Below, one piece after another: positions 10,497-23,416 of a DNA stretch of 64,000 bases (positions within the stretch are counted from its first letter, which is position 1; every line of letters starts with the position of its first letter). The stretch is from Datisca glomerata (lineage: Eukaryota; Streptophyta; Magnoliopsida; Cucurbitales; Datiscaceae), in NCBI GenBank assembly GCA_003255025.1, contig QANY01007975.1, positions 124,001-188,000 of the forward strand. Reading direction: 5' to 3'. Both the position numbers and the translations under genes were made by a program. The notes under the pieces were generated by a model. It ran no database searches. It was not told where the DNA came from and saw only the letters and a list, made by a program, of their open reading frames with translations.

Positions 10497-13400
10497 ATGG
10501 AGGCCAGGCCCACTGCATGTGGCGTATCTTTGCCGATGCAATCGCCACAGCAGTCGCGGAAAGGATGGCGCGCCGTTTCCGACCATCATTCGGTTCGAAA
10601 TGTTGAGGAGGTAGTGTTTGTATTGGAAGCCGAAGTTTGTGCTAATTGTTTGTTTGCTTAATGAGATAATGTGGATAACTGACTGACATTTGGACCGAAA
10701 TTAAGTGGAATTTTTTAAACTATAAGATTGTAGTCGAAAGATTGCTCGTGGCAACTTTTACCTAAGATTATAGTGACAGTATGTGGTTTATCGAAGTACT
10801 TGCCTCCTTGGGTTTATTGGCTCCGCACTTAATGGCTTCTGGTACTTTTAAAACGTGGTGTTGACGATATTACTGAACACTTAAATGTTTTTTCTTCCGG
10901 CATGGAGGGAGCAATGGCTCCTTGTTTTTATTTGAATTTTTCAGTCAGCTGAGATCGCCTCTCTCTGGGGCGAAAAAATAAAACAACACTGGAATCCATA
11001 ATTTTTTTTTTTTGGATTTTTCGTATGAAGGTTAAAATGATCCGAGCCTCAAAATGGTAAATCAATGATATGTACGAGAAGTTACGGACGAACTATCAAC
11101 TTTTTTCATTTCGTTTTATGGGAATTGAATTATATATAGAGAGTGTGCTCTTGGTAATCACTGAGATAGACTAACCCCACAAAAACCCAAAAAAAAAGGA
11201 AAGAAACGAAAAAGAAAAACTATCAATGAAATAGAAGTCTTAAGCAATTTTATCTCACCACTTTTTAAGCTTATACCCTTAGGTGCTGATTTCATTTGGT
11301 TCATAGATGACAGTTATATAGCTTATTATGCAGTGTTTTCTCTGATGATAAATTCGCATAGGATTTCCTGGTTTAATTTGTCTTAGTTTCATATGACTGC
11401 TGATATTAAGCTTAGAAGTATAAACTTTAGTGTTATTTTCTTTCTCTTTATATCCATGCAACTGAATGCCCATCTCATTAATTGTGTTTAAGAACTTTCT
11501 TGGTTGTATTTTGTTTACTAATTGACTTTTTATATGATTCAGAAGTTAGAGCAAGTGAATTTAGGGAAATCTGATGAAAGAACTATAGATGAGGTAAGGG
11601 CTATGCTTACAGAGTTAGAAGTAGCTTTAGTATAGCAGAATCTTTGGAGGCTAAGATGTGTTCTGTTTGTTGAGGTGCAGCGAGGAAGAGAACCACTTGG
11701 TGTGGATTTATGTTCAATAACAATAGACGAGAATCTGAACAACGACATCTTGGAGCAGCGGTTTCATGATGTAGCTACACAAAAGTTGCAACTACAACAG
11801 ATGGAAATTGAACTTAGAGCTCATATTATTGCAAGATCTAAGATACTGGAGTTACAAAAGAGTTTTGATGCTCAATTAAAAAAACATACTGATGCTGCTG
11901 TAAAACTACAGGTTTGAAACTGTTATCAGAATTATTTATTCAGGAGGGGAGGGGGCAATATAACTTGAGAAAGTAGATTTTTCTCATTAATAAACAAATT
12001 TTCTACCATGTTATCAACCTATTATGCTATGACATGATATTAAGATAGAGTAGTTACTGCAAGTTAGGTTTGAGATGCTGGATGTGGACATTTGAATAAA
12101 AAAGTGACTAATTTAATTTAGCCATAATAAAGAACTGGTTATCTACGATAGCTGATAGAATAATTTTCTACTACCATTGGAAGTCCATTCATGTTAAATG
12201 AAGCTTTTGTGGTTGTGCAGGAACAACTCCATGAGAGGGAACAATCCTTTCATGAGTTACAAAGGACAATAGAAGATAAAGATAGAGAGCTGCACGCAAT
12301 CAAATTAGACAAAGAAGCGGTTTGTTGAGTTCTTGCATATGTTTGGTTTCAAAGACTGTAATAAGGTATCTTGATTACTCATTATTTAATTACCATCTCT
12401 CTTATATTTGTTCTGCAGGCATGGGCCCAAGAAAATCTTCTTAGAGAGCAATACAAAGAACTCGCAACATACAGGTATGCATTTTTAGGGTGATATCTGT
12501 ACGGGCATGATTTAATTACCATCTCTCTTAAATTATTCATTTTTTTAATTTCGTACAAATGGTCTCTAAAATGACTAACTCATATATCACGAATAAATGC
12601 ATAATTTATGTTACTGAATGAGTGTTTTTTCCCTAAAAAATTTCCGAGGGTACTTGCAAAGTTCACTGCTAAAAATTGTGTTTACTGTGTGAGAAGATTT
12701 CCCCTTGCATCTTGATTGTTTTTAGTCTTTGCAGCTTCGTCTGCTTTTCAATAGATATCTAATTATGTAGGGGTTTTGTTGGTTTAGAATTCTGAACATA
12801 TTTGATTCTTCTCTCTTTGTAGAAGAGAGCGTGATCATTCGGAAGCTGAAAGGTCCCAGACTATGAAACAGATTCATGACCTTCAGGAACATGTCCAAGA
12901 GAAAGAAAGTCAACTTCTTGAGTTACAGGAACAGGTTTACACATTATTTGATGTGCTGGTTTTCTCCTATTGACTTCTTGTTGAACACCCAAGCTGTGAC
13001 CTTGGTTAAAGTCAAATGTAAAATCAAACCTCTTTATTTGTTGAGAATTCATTTATATTACTGTATTACAGATGTGAGCTGTCATATTATTATGATGTAT
13101 GTCTGATTAAAAAAATTATTTAGTATCAGAAAGTGTGATTTTTGTTCTTAAAAGCAGAATGCGACGGATTAAGATGTTCTATGGCTAACATATATGTTGT
13201 TGTACAGCATAGGATCGCTCAAGAAACTATTCTTTACAGAGATGAACAATTGAGAGAGGCTCAAGCTTGGATTGTTCGTGTCCAAGAAATGGATGCTATG
13301 CAATCAGCTACAAACCAATCATTGCAGGCAGAGCTTCGAGAACGTACAGAACAATATAACCAGCTCTGGCTTGGCTGTCAACGACAGGTAGATTTGGGTT

Positions 13401-16400
13401 GGCTTTTTTTTCAAACTGTTTTTCTTTTGTTTACTTGAGGATGTACTGCTTTATACTCTCATTTTCCTTTATGTTATTTCTCCGGTCTGCATTTATGTGG
13501 AAAACTGTATGCATCTAGTTTTATTATGCAAAATATCCATTTTCTGCTGTAGTTGCTTTTAGAAATAAATTATACTCTCAATTGTCATTACCAGCTGTGA
13601 TTTCATCGGATATAATTTGTTTTTTTATCGGTAAAGGATAATGTATTATTCACAAAGGAACTGTGAGAAAGGGTAGATACGACCTAAACGCTATTTTGAT
13701 CAGACATAATTTATTAGTCAGTAGTCAGTTGGAAATGCAATGTCTCTCTCTCAAGTCAACTCTAATTGGCTTGAATCTTGATCCTAAGTCTTGTTTGTTG
13801 TTGTTAGTTCACAGAAATGGAGAGATTTCACATTCATACAGTACAACAGCTTCAACTTGAATTGGCTGATGCAAGCGAAAGAAGTGGATCTTACAAGGAT
13901 GAGTCACATGCATCCCAAAGAAATTCGAAGGATGTATCTCAATGCACAAAGACCAATGGAAACCAACCAGATAGTGATGGAGATGCTGTCTCAAGTACAA
14001 ATACAGTTTTATTGTCAAATGGCAATCCAGAGAACATTCGATCTTTAGCATCAACTATCATTGCGCCAAGCCAGGTAGACATGTTTATTCCTGTCTTTAT
14101 TGTGAGACATTTTTCAAAAAGCTGATTTTATTGTTTGCTGAAGTACAATTGCCCTTGTGATTCCTATAAGAAATAAGAATTAACCATTTATTTGGTAGCT
14201 GGATTGGAACCATTATAGATCTCCCAAAAAAAGGAAAAAAGGAAACACAAATCGCACCCTTGCTTCATAGCTTGAAACTGAGGAAAAACTTGAAGAAGCC
14301 ATGTCTATATGGAAAAATGCAGAAGCGTGTAGTAATATAATGTAGAACTTTGATTTAAGATAGTATGTGATATATGTAGTCGGAGGTTCTCACGTGATAG
14401 ATGAACCTTGCAATGACACCACTTTATTATGTTAGTCCTTATCTGAAGTCTACAAATCTCTAGATGGTCAAATGATTGTACCATCGTAGAAGTACAATTT
14501 TTATGATTAATTCTCCTGGAAATTGCCTTCTTTTTATTAAAATTAGTTATCTGACGCTAGTTGTGTAGTTTGTATGAATTACATGCTACATTAATCGGGG
14601 ATTAAGTTTTTACTCCTAATACTATTTTGTTTTCATTACCAGACGGATCATGTCGCCGGTGTTCCAATTGCTCCATCTTTGCTCGGGATGCCTACCTATA
14701 TTCCACCTGGACAGATAACAGCCTTGCATCCATTTTTTATGAACCAGGGGATTCATCAGTCCGTATCATCGGTTTCTCAGTCTCATGTGGGAAATCTTCC
14801 CTCTATACCAACAATATCATCCGTCCAACAATGCCCAAGCGAACAGGTACAAGAAGCAGATATATCTTTACATACATTAATATTTCTACTACCCGTGCTT
14901 ATATGGAGAGTATTGTTTCTAGGCTGTATTGGAGGGGTCAAAAGTAGATACAGAGGTCAATATTCAATTATCCAAAGATGATCAAATCGTAGCAAGATCG
15001 GATATGGAATACAACTACGAGATATCTGGTACTGGCCAACCTCTCCATCCAGATTATCTGAAAGCTCGTATCAGCCAAAGGACAGAATCTGACCGAACAC
15101 AGGTTTTCGGATGCTGTTATTCATAAAGTAATAGGTTGAATAGTTTTTTTTCTATGGAATTTTGGCTGACTGAAGTCTGTTTCAGGTTGAGTCAATTGAT
15201 AAAGGGTACCCGGTAAATTCCCAGCCTGAGCACGGACAGCAACAGAGATTCCCCCACTCTGATGCTTTAAGTATCGATCCTCATCAGCTTAACGGGGAAA
15301 CTAAGGTTCCTTTTCTTTTTCACTGCTTATATCTTTTTGCGGTTTTAAACTTGAGCGTTTAGAAGGCTTTAGAATTGGCTAATCCTTACAACAGGCCCAG
15401 GGACATAGTGTTGTTACTTCAAGCAACGATGGACAAGAGGGACCAGTTTTGAACAGACAGCAATCAATTTCCCCAGTCAGCACTTTATCCTCTGATAATT
15501 CCTCAATCCATTCTGTTAGTCTTAGTAATACCACAACTAACAGGGATCCTGGAGCTGTTCTGCCTGATACTATTGTTTCAGCCGCGCAGACAAGTTTACC
15601 TATATCGAGCTCCCTTGAAACTTCCCTTCTTGATGAGAGAGCATTGTTGGCTTCCATAGTTCGCACAATTCCAACTGGTGGTAGAATTCGGATAAGTTCA
15701 ACGGTAGTTTCTCCGTGTTCTGATACTTCTGCATCAATGGGATCGTTATGTTTTTCCATTTGTTTAATGTGAGGATGTCTTTTGTTGGATGCAGCTACCC
15801 AATAGGCTGGGCAAGATGCTTGCACCTCTACATTGGCATGATTACAAGAAAAAGTACGGAAAACTAGAAGAATTTGTAGCTGGTCACCCAAAAGTGAGTC
15901 TCGCCAATATTTGTGTGCATTGTGCGCTGTATTAATGTATCATGATAGATGATGTAGATGACACAGTTACCTTACAACTATAACTTTTGATCTCAGTTAT
16001 TTGTGATTGAGGGTGACTATATTCAGCTTCGAGACGGAGCACAAGAGATGATAGCAGCTACAGCAGCTGTCGCGAAGGTTGCTGCAGCAGCTGCTGCTTC
16101 ATCTCCTTACTCCACATATATGCCTTCCGTGGCTGTTACTCCAATGGCACAGCCCCATCGACTCAAAAAGGTTCCATCCAATGATCCTAAAAATGTGAAA
16201 ACTGAAGACAATTTTCAAGGAAATGCAGTTCATTCTATACCATAATTAATTATCCTTAACTGCGTGTGATGATGCAGAATCAGCAGCAAAATGGTGCTTA
16301 CCTTGGTGTTTGTGAAGATATGTCGAATGTAAAGCTTTTGAAAAAGTCAAATGATTATAGAGAATTGAATGGCCTTGAAAACAAGCCTTGCCAGTCATTT

Positions 16401-16529
16401 GTACCAATTAAAGATGGGAATGTGGCGCGAACTCATGATAGATCATCAAGTGTGAGCAGTAACCAAAGCTCAAATTCGGCTAATGGGAGACCTAGCTTCG
16501 TTTTTGCTGGAAAGCAGAAGGGCAGGTAG
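10497..16529 (+). CDS. Gene A: coiled-coil protein with conserved C-terminal winged-helix-like block, function unknown
   Basis: Fifteen coding exons were placed by splice sites and frame: 10497-10610, 11543-11593, 11681-11911, 12221-12319, 12419-12474, 12823-12934, 13208-13387, 13808-14074, 14643-14846, 14923-15102, 15186-15305, 15395-15703, 15795-15893, 15997-16170, 16278-16529. They join in frame to 815 residues; only intron 5 is not phase 0. Residues about 56-340 are strongly heptad-rich (for example LHEREQSFHELQRTIEDKDR and ELRERTEQYNQLWLGCQRQ) and should form a long coiled coil. Residues 371-600 are Ser/Gln/Pro-rich and probably disordered. A highly conserved block at about 616-732 reads LLASIVRTIPTGGRIRISST, KMLAPLHWHDYKKKYGKLEE, LFVIEGDYIQLRDGAQ, then an alanine-rich helix. 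The pattern looks like a small winged-helix fold. Plant proteins with this block are annotated only as uncharacterised or DUF7725-like, and I am unsure of that name. No signal peptide or membrane segment is seen. Confidence 0.86.
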
Positions 16530-16547
16530 TGCTTTAAAGCTTCAAAG

Positions 16548-17706
16548 GTATCCCGGATATCTCTTTAATATTGTTATCATATAACATCGAGCTTGATATA
16601 TCTTGAATATTTTGTCTCAGTTCCTTAGCATGGCTCTGATGCACCCAAGTGTTCTTTTACTAAATACTTTTTAAGGTTGACTAAGTTATCTATAATGTGA
16701 CGTGCAATGCACGTTGTATTGTTCGCCTTAGAATTTAAATTAAGTATGAAAAATAATAATTAGAAAAAATATGTAATATTACTTTTTAATTTAAAATCAA
16801 CACAACATTTATTTAAATAAAATTAATGAAAGTTTCGGATGAATGCAAATAAGATAGACATGTTAGAACTCGTTATAAATTTATAATAGACGCTAATGAC
16901 ACTTAAAGGTTAAAACTTAAATAAATAATCACACATCTTTTGTATCCCCTTTGTATAGTTTGCTTGCACTTTGTACTGTTACTTGTCCATTGCGATCTCA
17001 CCGTTTTGTAAACTTTTATACTCATCCTTTTGGGCACATAAATCATGTATAGACAAAAAAGAGTGAAGTTGGATTTTATGGCAAAAGAAAGAATCAAATT
17101 GTATCAACAAAGAGAAACAGTGATTATAGTGAAATTAAATAGATGGATAATTAACAACTAATAAAGAATAAAATGAAGAGAACACACTACCATAAAAATT
17201 TTGGTTTGCAAAAGCAAAACTAACACAACGAATTTCGAAGCTTGCATGGCAACAAACAACTAAACTTTACTCGTAAGTATATTCCTGCTATCAGGAAGCG
17301 AACTGATGGTGAGCAATATGAGACTGTAAAAGTCAAAGAATGAAAGAAGAATACTATGAGGAAGTAAGCAGTGTAATAGAAAAGAAAATGTTGGTGTCTA
17401 ATAAAATTAAGAGAACGCACACTACGTAAAAAATTTGGATTGCTAAAGCAAACTAACACAAAATAAATTCTATCTCCACACTGCTTCATGTTGCAACCGT
17501 TGAGCAATATCCTTTCCCTTAATTTTCCACCACCCCAAACACCACTACTACCGCCTCCACTAGTTCACCTTTCCGGCCGCCTTTGATTGATCAGTTAAGT
17601 AGAGAAGAAGTGTTTGAAAAAAATAATATTGGTGCTACTGTTAGTGAAAAATATAATCAAATAAGAACACATTTTTATATCATTTATCCTCTGTTTTTCT
17701 TTGCAG
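16548..17706 (+). other. 3'-UTR intron of gene A, enlarged by about 1 kb
   Basis: After the stop codon the UTR has a donor (cttcaaag/gtatcc, 16548) and an acceptor (tttctttgcag/aaatt, 17706). The downstream exon aligns with gene B from 46237 (cagaa...gaaggag in both). Gene B has the same intron at only 117 bases (46120-46236). The roughly 1-kb difference is extra AT-rich DNA in gene A. Confidence 0.55.
16680..17650. mobile_element. Insertion in the gene A 3'-UTR intron, possible non-autonomous Helitron-like element
   Basis: This DNA is absent from paralogue B. Near its left end is the hairpin acgtgcaatgcacgt (about 16701-16715; 7-base arms, one-base loop). Such GC-richer hairpins stand close to the 3' end of many plant Helitrons (here read on the minus strand). 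The expected CTRR terminus is not clean, so the class is uncertain. The insert carries an internal direct duplication: about 17162-17220 resembles 17398-17465 (aaaattttgg/tttgc, aagcaaaactaacacaa). Confidence 0.35.
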
Positions 17707-20041
17707 AAATTAGTATGGAAGGAGATTATCCACATTAACACTGCAATAGTGCAGAACTTAAAGAAATCAAAGGGATAACATGTTCTCGCGGATGACCAAA
17801 CCACACCTACCCATTGCTGAATGCCGCATATGAAATACATTAATTGAAATGATTAGCTGATATTTTTTTGTTGTCTTAATTTTCTAGTGCGTGCTTCTCT
17901 GATACTATATACACATCAACTAAATATTTGCAATCTACAGTTCTATTCATGCGCACAATTGTGCAGCATATAGTCCATTTTTTTAGTCAGCTTTTTTACT
18001 TTCATTACCAATGTGGTTTTCACTGAGGGGTGACTGTTTGCGGGTTTACTGACGGTCCAAGCAGGGAAGATGAAAACATTTAAAGTGGTCCATCACTTAT
18101 CCGAACGAAGGTCTGAAATTTCTCTATTTTAGGGAAAAATTAAATTAGAAAAGACAAGGAAGAATCGACGCGAATGAATGGGAAATAAATTCGTAAAACA
18201 ATAAAAAAAATTATGATTAATCTGATTTTTATTCGCAATTGAATAATGAATAGAAAAGGATAAATCCTTAATTATTAAAATTTATTTCAGTGCGTAGAAA
18301 AAAATTCAGGTTCTGGGCATCTTATTTGAAGCGAGATAATTTAGCGAGACATGTAGCGTATCTCATTTACGTTTCCTTGCTTTATTTTTGTCACATTTAT
18401 ATTCCCTTTTTTGGTCAAACATTTAGCTTTGTTGATGATTTTCAAGTTTGGCTTCAATATTATCCCTACGTGAGGATGTAATATTTAATATTTATTGACT
18501 CTTGGGTTTGGTACGGCTATTATAAGAATAATTGTGACTGGCAAATTTATTGATAAAGTTTGATGATAATATTTCAGAACTTTCAAATTTAGTAATAAAT
18601 GATAAATTTTGAATATTATCTGGAGAGTAAAATTACTGTGTGTTTGGTACCTAAAATGTGGAAAGCTTTTAGAAAAATTATATAAAGTACTGACAATAAT
18701 TAAATTAATTATTTTTAACGACATCAATAAAATTAAATACAATAATTTTTAACTAAATTATTTATTTTACTTACACCTTATAAATACAATCTAACTGCAC
18801 CTATACTCGATGAATTCAACCGGACACCATATAAATACAATCTAAATAATTTTTTATGTACATAATTCACTTCACCAACAATCTCGTTGATAAAAATTTA
18901 TAGTGCTTAGAGGAAAATACTTAAAACAAACCGGTGGTTGTTTTTTTTTTAGAAAAAAATCTTTCTAGTTTATTATTTCATCACTCTCATTATTCATTAG
19001 AGAATGAGATCTCAGATCTCCTTTTTTTATTAAATTTTTGTTGTCATACTAATTATGTTTTCTTCTATTTTCATAATAAAATCTTTTCCTCCATCTAGTC
19101 TAGATTTATGATAGTTTTTCTCCATAAATTTAGATATATAATGTTTTCCTTCAGTAGCATTCATTTTATGATTGTTTTCAATAGATCTTGCTCAGATCTA
19201 CAAGTTTTGGTGATTGATTGAGACAGATTCTTCATTGGATCATTTAACATAACGTATTTCAACCGATTTCAGTCAGGCAAGCCTTTTGGGTGGCTGATAT
19301 ACTTAGAACGAGCCAAGATGAAAAGCTATATATTATCATTCATGTTCGTTTAATAGTTTTCTTATTGTCATGACTGATTTATGTATTTTGGTTGTTAAGT
19401 TTCTGTTGATTTTTTTAGATTTGATTTATCTTTGTTGGTAGATCTGGTTTATCTAGATATGTACTCTTTTTTTAAATAAAAAAATGACAAATCTTAGAGC
19501 ATATTTACCAAATTCTTGAATTCGGAATTTGGATTGTGAGTTTAGATTAAAGATTGAGTTTTAGGATTTGGATTCAAAATTTAGATAAAAAATTTAGGGG
19601 ACGATTACTAAATTTTTAGAATGAGGATTTAGATTGAGTACTTGGATTAACATTTTGGATTTAGGATTTTGATTGATGATTTGGATTTATGATTTGATTA
19701 TTGTGTTTACTACAAATTTGAATTATGTTGGATTAAACGATTTAGATTATATTAGATTATATAAGTATATTATAATGTCCTTCAATTAATAAATTGTTAG
19801 TTTGAGTGGTGATTTAAAATGAGTATTTTGACTTTGCACATCAAAACCAATAAATATTTAGATTTGGATTTATAGTCTCCCAATTTTAGTTAGATTATAA
19901 ATACATAAATTTTCTATTTTAAATACAATTTTGTCACAAGTTTTCAAAAACATCAAATATAGAACTTTTAGAAAATATTTAATTTCTAGTAATTTGATTT
20001 TTAATAGTGTTTCTATTTTTGTAGTTACTAATATTCTCTCT
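17707..20041. other. Gene A 3' UTR remnant, then AT-rich non-coding DNA
   Basis: About 17707-17970 aligns with the sequence after gene B (a cgcacaattgtgcagc-like segment corresponds to cacaatggtgcggcg at 46443). Beyond 18000 the DNA is AT-rich without a gene. At 19500-19720 there are many imperfect short repeats of the kind (g)atttagatt / ggatttggatt. They resemble sequence at 27520-27610 and 36917-36990, on the other side of the LTR elements, read in the opposite sense. Confidence 0.45.
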
Positions 20042-20260
20042 CCGAAACTCCAGTTTATCTCTCTCTCCATCTCTCTCTCCGAAATTCCAGTTTATATCTC
20101 TCTCCATCTCTCTCTCCGAAATTCCAGTTTATCTCTCTCTCCATCTCTCTCTCCGAAATTCCAGTTTATCTCTATCTCCGTCTCTCTCTCCGAAATTCCA
20201 GTTTATCTCTCTCTCCGTCTCTCTCTCCGAAATTCCAGTTTATCTCTCTCTCCGTCTAAC
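20042..20260. repeat. 37-bp CT-rich minisatellite, six copies
   Basis: The segment ccgaaattccagttta followed by a tctctctccatctctctct run repeats with exact 37-base spacing: ccgaaa begins at 20042, 20079, 20116, 20153, 20190 and 20227. Copies differ mainly as ccatc against ccgtc. The repeat keeps a plus-strand frame open (SLSLSEIPVYLS-like), but this is a by-product of the repeat and not a gene. Confidence 0.92.
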
Positions 20261-20381
20261 TCTTATTGTGGTGTATATATATATATATGCATATTATATC
20301 AATATAATTTGTAATATATATAATATTATATTTACATGTATGTGTTTATATTATATTTTATGTATATATATTATACAAACA

Positions 20382-21082
20382 TGTAGGGGGAAAAAAATAC
20401 CCGGGCTAAAGCCTACTCAATAATATTCCCGAACAAGGTCCAAACTCTCATTTCTCGGGTAGGGCTCATATTAAGTCTAAACCGAGGACTCATTCGTGAC
20501 CGAAGTTACCATGATGACTGATGCACCCTCCACGATCAAATCGATGGACGCGACTTCACCTATACTTACTAATGAGGTCACACGGATGGTGAGGTAATCT
20601 CATATCCAGGATCGTGGCTCTTCGCGATAGTCAATATCATTTTCATGTCACAATAAAATATAATAATCAGTCATATAATAAAATGGTACGCAACATTAAA
20701 TCTATGAGACAATCTCAATTGTTGTTAAAAAGTATAAGATGATAATCAAAATATCCTATTCAGAAAATATTCTCCATGAATATCTTCATTTCTTATCAAA
20801 ATAAGGAATGAACCTTGAACCTGGACGTTTGATTGATACAGAAAATCATTATAAATATATCATGATCTCCATTAAACAGTAAGCATTCCTCTCTATTACT
20901 AATGTTATTTTAAACACTTTACTGACTTGATTGTCGGAGTGCATTAGATGGGGAACCATCCCGATGCTCTGCCTACTATTTTTCATAATCGTTCTTGATT
21001 TTTACAGACCTCTAAACGAATCATCGAGTAACGCGTGACAGAATCATCGCTAGTCAATACGAGTGTATTTTTCACATCAACA
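20382..21082 (+). repeat. 5' LTR of the non-autonomous gypsy element (701 bp)
   Basis: Begins tgtagggggaaaaa and ends tcacatcaaca, the canonical TG...CA ends. By eye it is roughly 85-90% identical to 26335-26997 over the first 200 bases. Many differences are C/T or G/A, as expected of methylated DNA decay. A tataaatatatca segment near 20850 may be the LTR TATA region. Confidence 0.9.
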
Positions 21083-22230
21083 TTTGACGCCAACTATGGG
21101 AACATAAATCTCCCCTTTTCAAAATTGATAAAAAAATAATCCGCCGCCACGATGGTCACAACAACGGTGAAACGAATCAAAACGGGAATGATAAAGGAAA
21201 TATTGGGATCGGCGTATCATCTTTACTGCCCCGAAGAACCGCCGCTGACTACATAGCCGTATGTTGACAGCCCACCGACGAGCATCGTCATTGCCGTTGA
21301 GGGACGATGTTGTTGCCTGAGGTCTCGAACCGCTGCAAAGCTGCCACAATCATCGAAAAGCCTCGAATCGCCGCGGAGCTGCCACCATCGTCAACTCCAA
21401 CTGCGCTGTCTACGGCCGAAAACACCCACGGCTTCGCCGCTTCCGTCCTTGTCCAAGCCAAGAACCGCAGAGAAAGCCGAGGAGAGAGGATCTCCTCTAT
21501 TACCGAACGTGTAACCCAGATCTATAATAAAGGAAAAGCTAAATTTCTGCTTCAGATGTACGCAAAACGAATGACTTTCAAGATCAAAACCACCCACGAC
21601 AAAAGAAGATCTCCTCCATTGCCGAACTTTAAATCTCAGACTACTTCAAGTGAAATGTTTTCAGATTCCAAAATATCCATTAAAGGGCCCAGACGAAGTT
21701 TTCAGGCCGATTTAAGCCATTTCCGAACAAAAACGGCTGCCGGGGGCAACCTAATGGGCCACTGGCAGCGGCGGTCTCCTTCTCTACCCGTTTCTAGCTT
21801 TTCGGGTTTACCTACCCGGTCCATACCCAACTCGCGCATGTCCATGAGAGCTCCAGTCTGCGCCCATGCATGACTCGCTCGAGACCCGCAGGTCCCAATC
21901 TCCGTGTAGACCCTTTCCAACTGCTATTAGGCCCAACTACATAAGCCCAGCTCGCGCCCATGTAAAGAGCCCAAGAGAGCTCACAGAGAGGGTCCAGCTG
22001 CTGGGCGCAACCCCGGACCCACGATCTGACTCGATCCACGCCCGGCCAACCTGTTGACCTGCCGGCTTTGGACCAAGTCTTCCCTCCAACAGGCCCAACG
22101 CCTCAAATGCTCCTCACAGGCCCAACGCCTCGTATGCTCCTCACAGGCCAAACGCCCTTCCCTCCTTCGAATGGCCCACATTATCTCCTCACATCCCTGC
22201 CAAGTACCGAGAACAAAAATCAACAAAATA
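21083..22230. other. GC-richer leader of the non-autonomous element, with 27-bp repeat
   Basis: The leader after the primer site includes an open plus-strand frame of 188 codons (21307-21873), rich in Ser/Arg/Pro and lacking recognisable domains. At about 22088-22165 a unit of about 27 bases (caggcccaacgcctc...tgctcctca) occurs three times. The composition stands out from the AT-rich surroundings. It could be captured host sequence, but I see no homology to support a function. Confidence 0.4.
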
Positions 22231-22949
22231 AAAAGTAAGTGGACCTAACCTATTGAATCATGATTATATCCTCTATTCTGATATTTAAATTTGATATAGA
22301 TGAAATTGGAACAGTGGATATTTTTTATTTCATTTTTACATTTCTTTGGACTACGCAGGAATCTGTTGATATTTCTGATTAAATCCTCTTATGTTCCATA
22401 GGAAGAAATTTCCATTCCCTTTCTCTGTGGAGAAAGGTTTATTCCAAGTCACAACATATGAGCCATTTAAAATATCTTTTTTTGATTTCATAACTATTAA
22501 TGTCAGAAGAATAATGTAATTATTTGTATCACTATTATTTAATATTACTGGACAAAAACAAGTTCCAGTATTCGGATACAAATCACAAAACTCGGATCTG
22601 CATTATTTTGGATTTTTATTCTTCCAAAATCAAGAGTCACATAGATGATCTCTATTAAATTTTTTAGGTGCATTATTTATTTTTATGCTCAAATTTACTA
22701 TTTTTTTCAAGAAGATTTTTGAAAGCCCTTTAAATATTCAGTATAATATTAAGCATGAGCTTACTACAACCAACGAGATCCTAGAACATAATAAAAAGTC
22801 ACATGATCTCTGAATTATATTACTACAACGCCTCCACACGAGGCCTATAAATCATTTTGGTCCGCTCAGTAGGGGATAAGAAACTATAAATAGAAATACG
22901 ATGTAAATCTCTAAGGAATATATAAGTGTTGTAAAACACAGGAAAAATG

Positions 22950-23290
22950 CTCCCACGAGAGAGTAAATACGCTTGTCAAGACCCGAGAGGTCACTGATCA
23001 CGTAAATTCTCCCACGAGAGAGAAAATATAATTATCAAGACCCGAAAGGTCACGAAATATGGGTACGCTCCCACGAGAGAGTGAACACAATTATCAAGAT
23101 ACATGAGATCACAAATGATGCAAATGCTCCACGAGAGATCAAGCATGATTATTAAAAATCAAGAGGTTGCGGATTACACATATGCACTCACAAAAGAGCA
23201 AGTAAAATTACCAAGTCCCAAGATGTCACATATTTCACAAACGCCCCACGACAGAGCGAACATTTTTATCAAGACCCAAGAGGTCCACTG
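22950..23290. repeat. 59-bp tandem repeat, six copies
   Basis: The motif ctcccacgagagag begins at 22950, 23009, 23068, 23127, 23186 and 23245, an exact 59-base period. Each unit also contains atcaagacccgagaggtcac or a variant. Later copies are more diverged. The array lies inside the non-autonomous LTR element. Confidence 0.92.
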
Positions 23291-23416
23291 CCATGACTGG
23301 ATAGACAACGAGGTGGTGGTAAAGAAGAAGAATTGAAAATGTAAGATCTATAGACTTCACGAACCTAAACAAAAGCATGCCCAAAGGACAACTTCCCTCT
23401 TCCAAAAATTAATCAA

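Noticed and set aside
15379..15891. 170-codon minus-strand open frame across gene A exon 12
   Set aside because: Antisense to a well-supported exon conserved in gene B; no homology of its own.
20042..20260. CRISPR-like regular spacing
   Set aside because: A simple minisatellite with no unique spacers, in a plant nuclear context.
19931..20314. 127-codon open frame with repeated SLSLSEIPVY-like text
   Set aside because: Direct translation of the 37-bp minisatellite; 37 is not a multiple of three, so the frame is open only by low stop content.
21307..21873. Treating the 188-codon frame as a host gene
   Set aside because: It lies between the LTRs of a retroelement, has no domain or splice structure, and cannot be supported as a gene; kept only as a finding.
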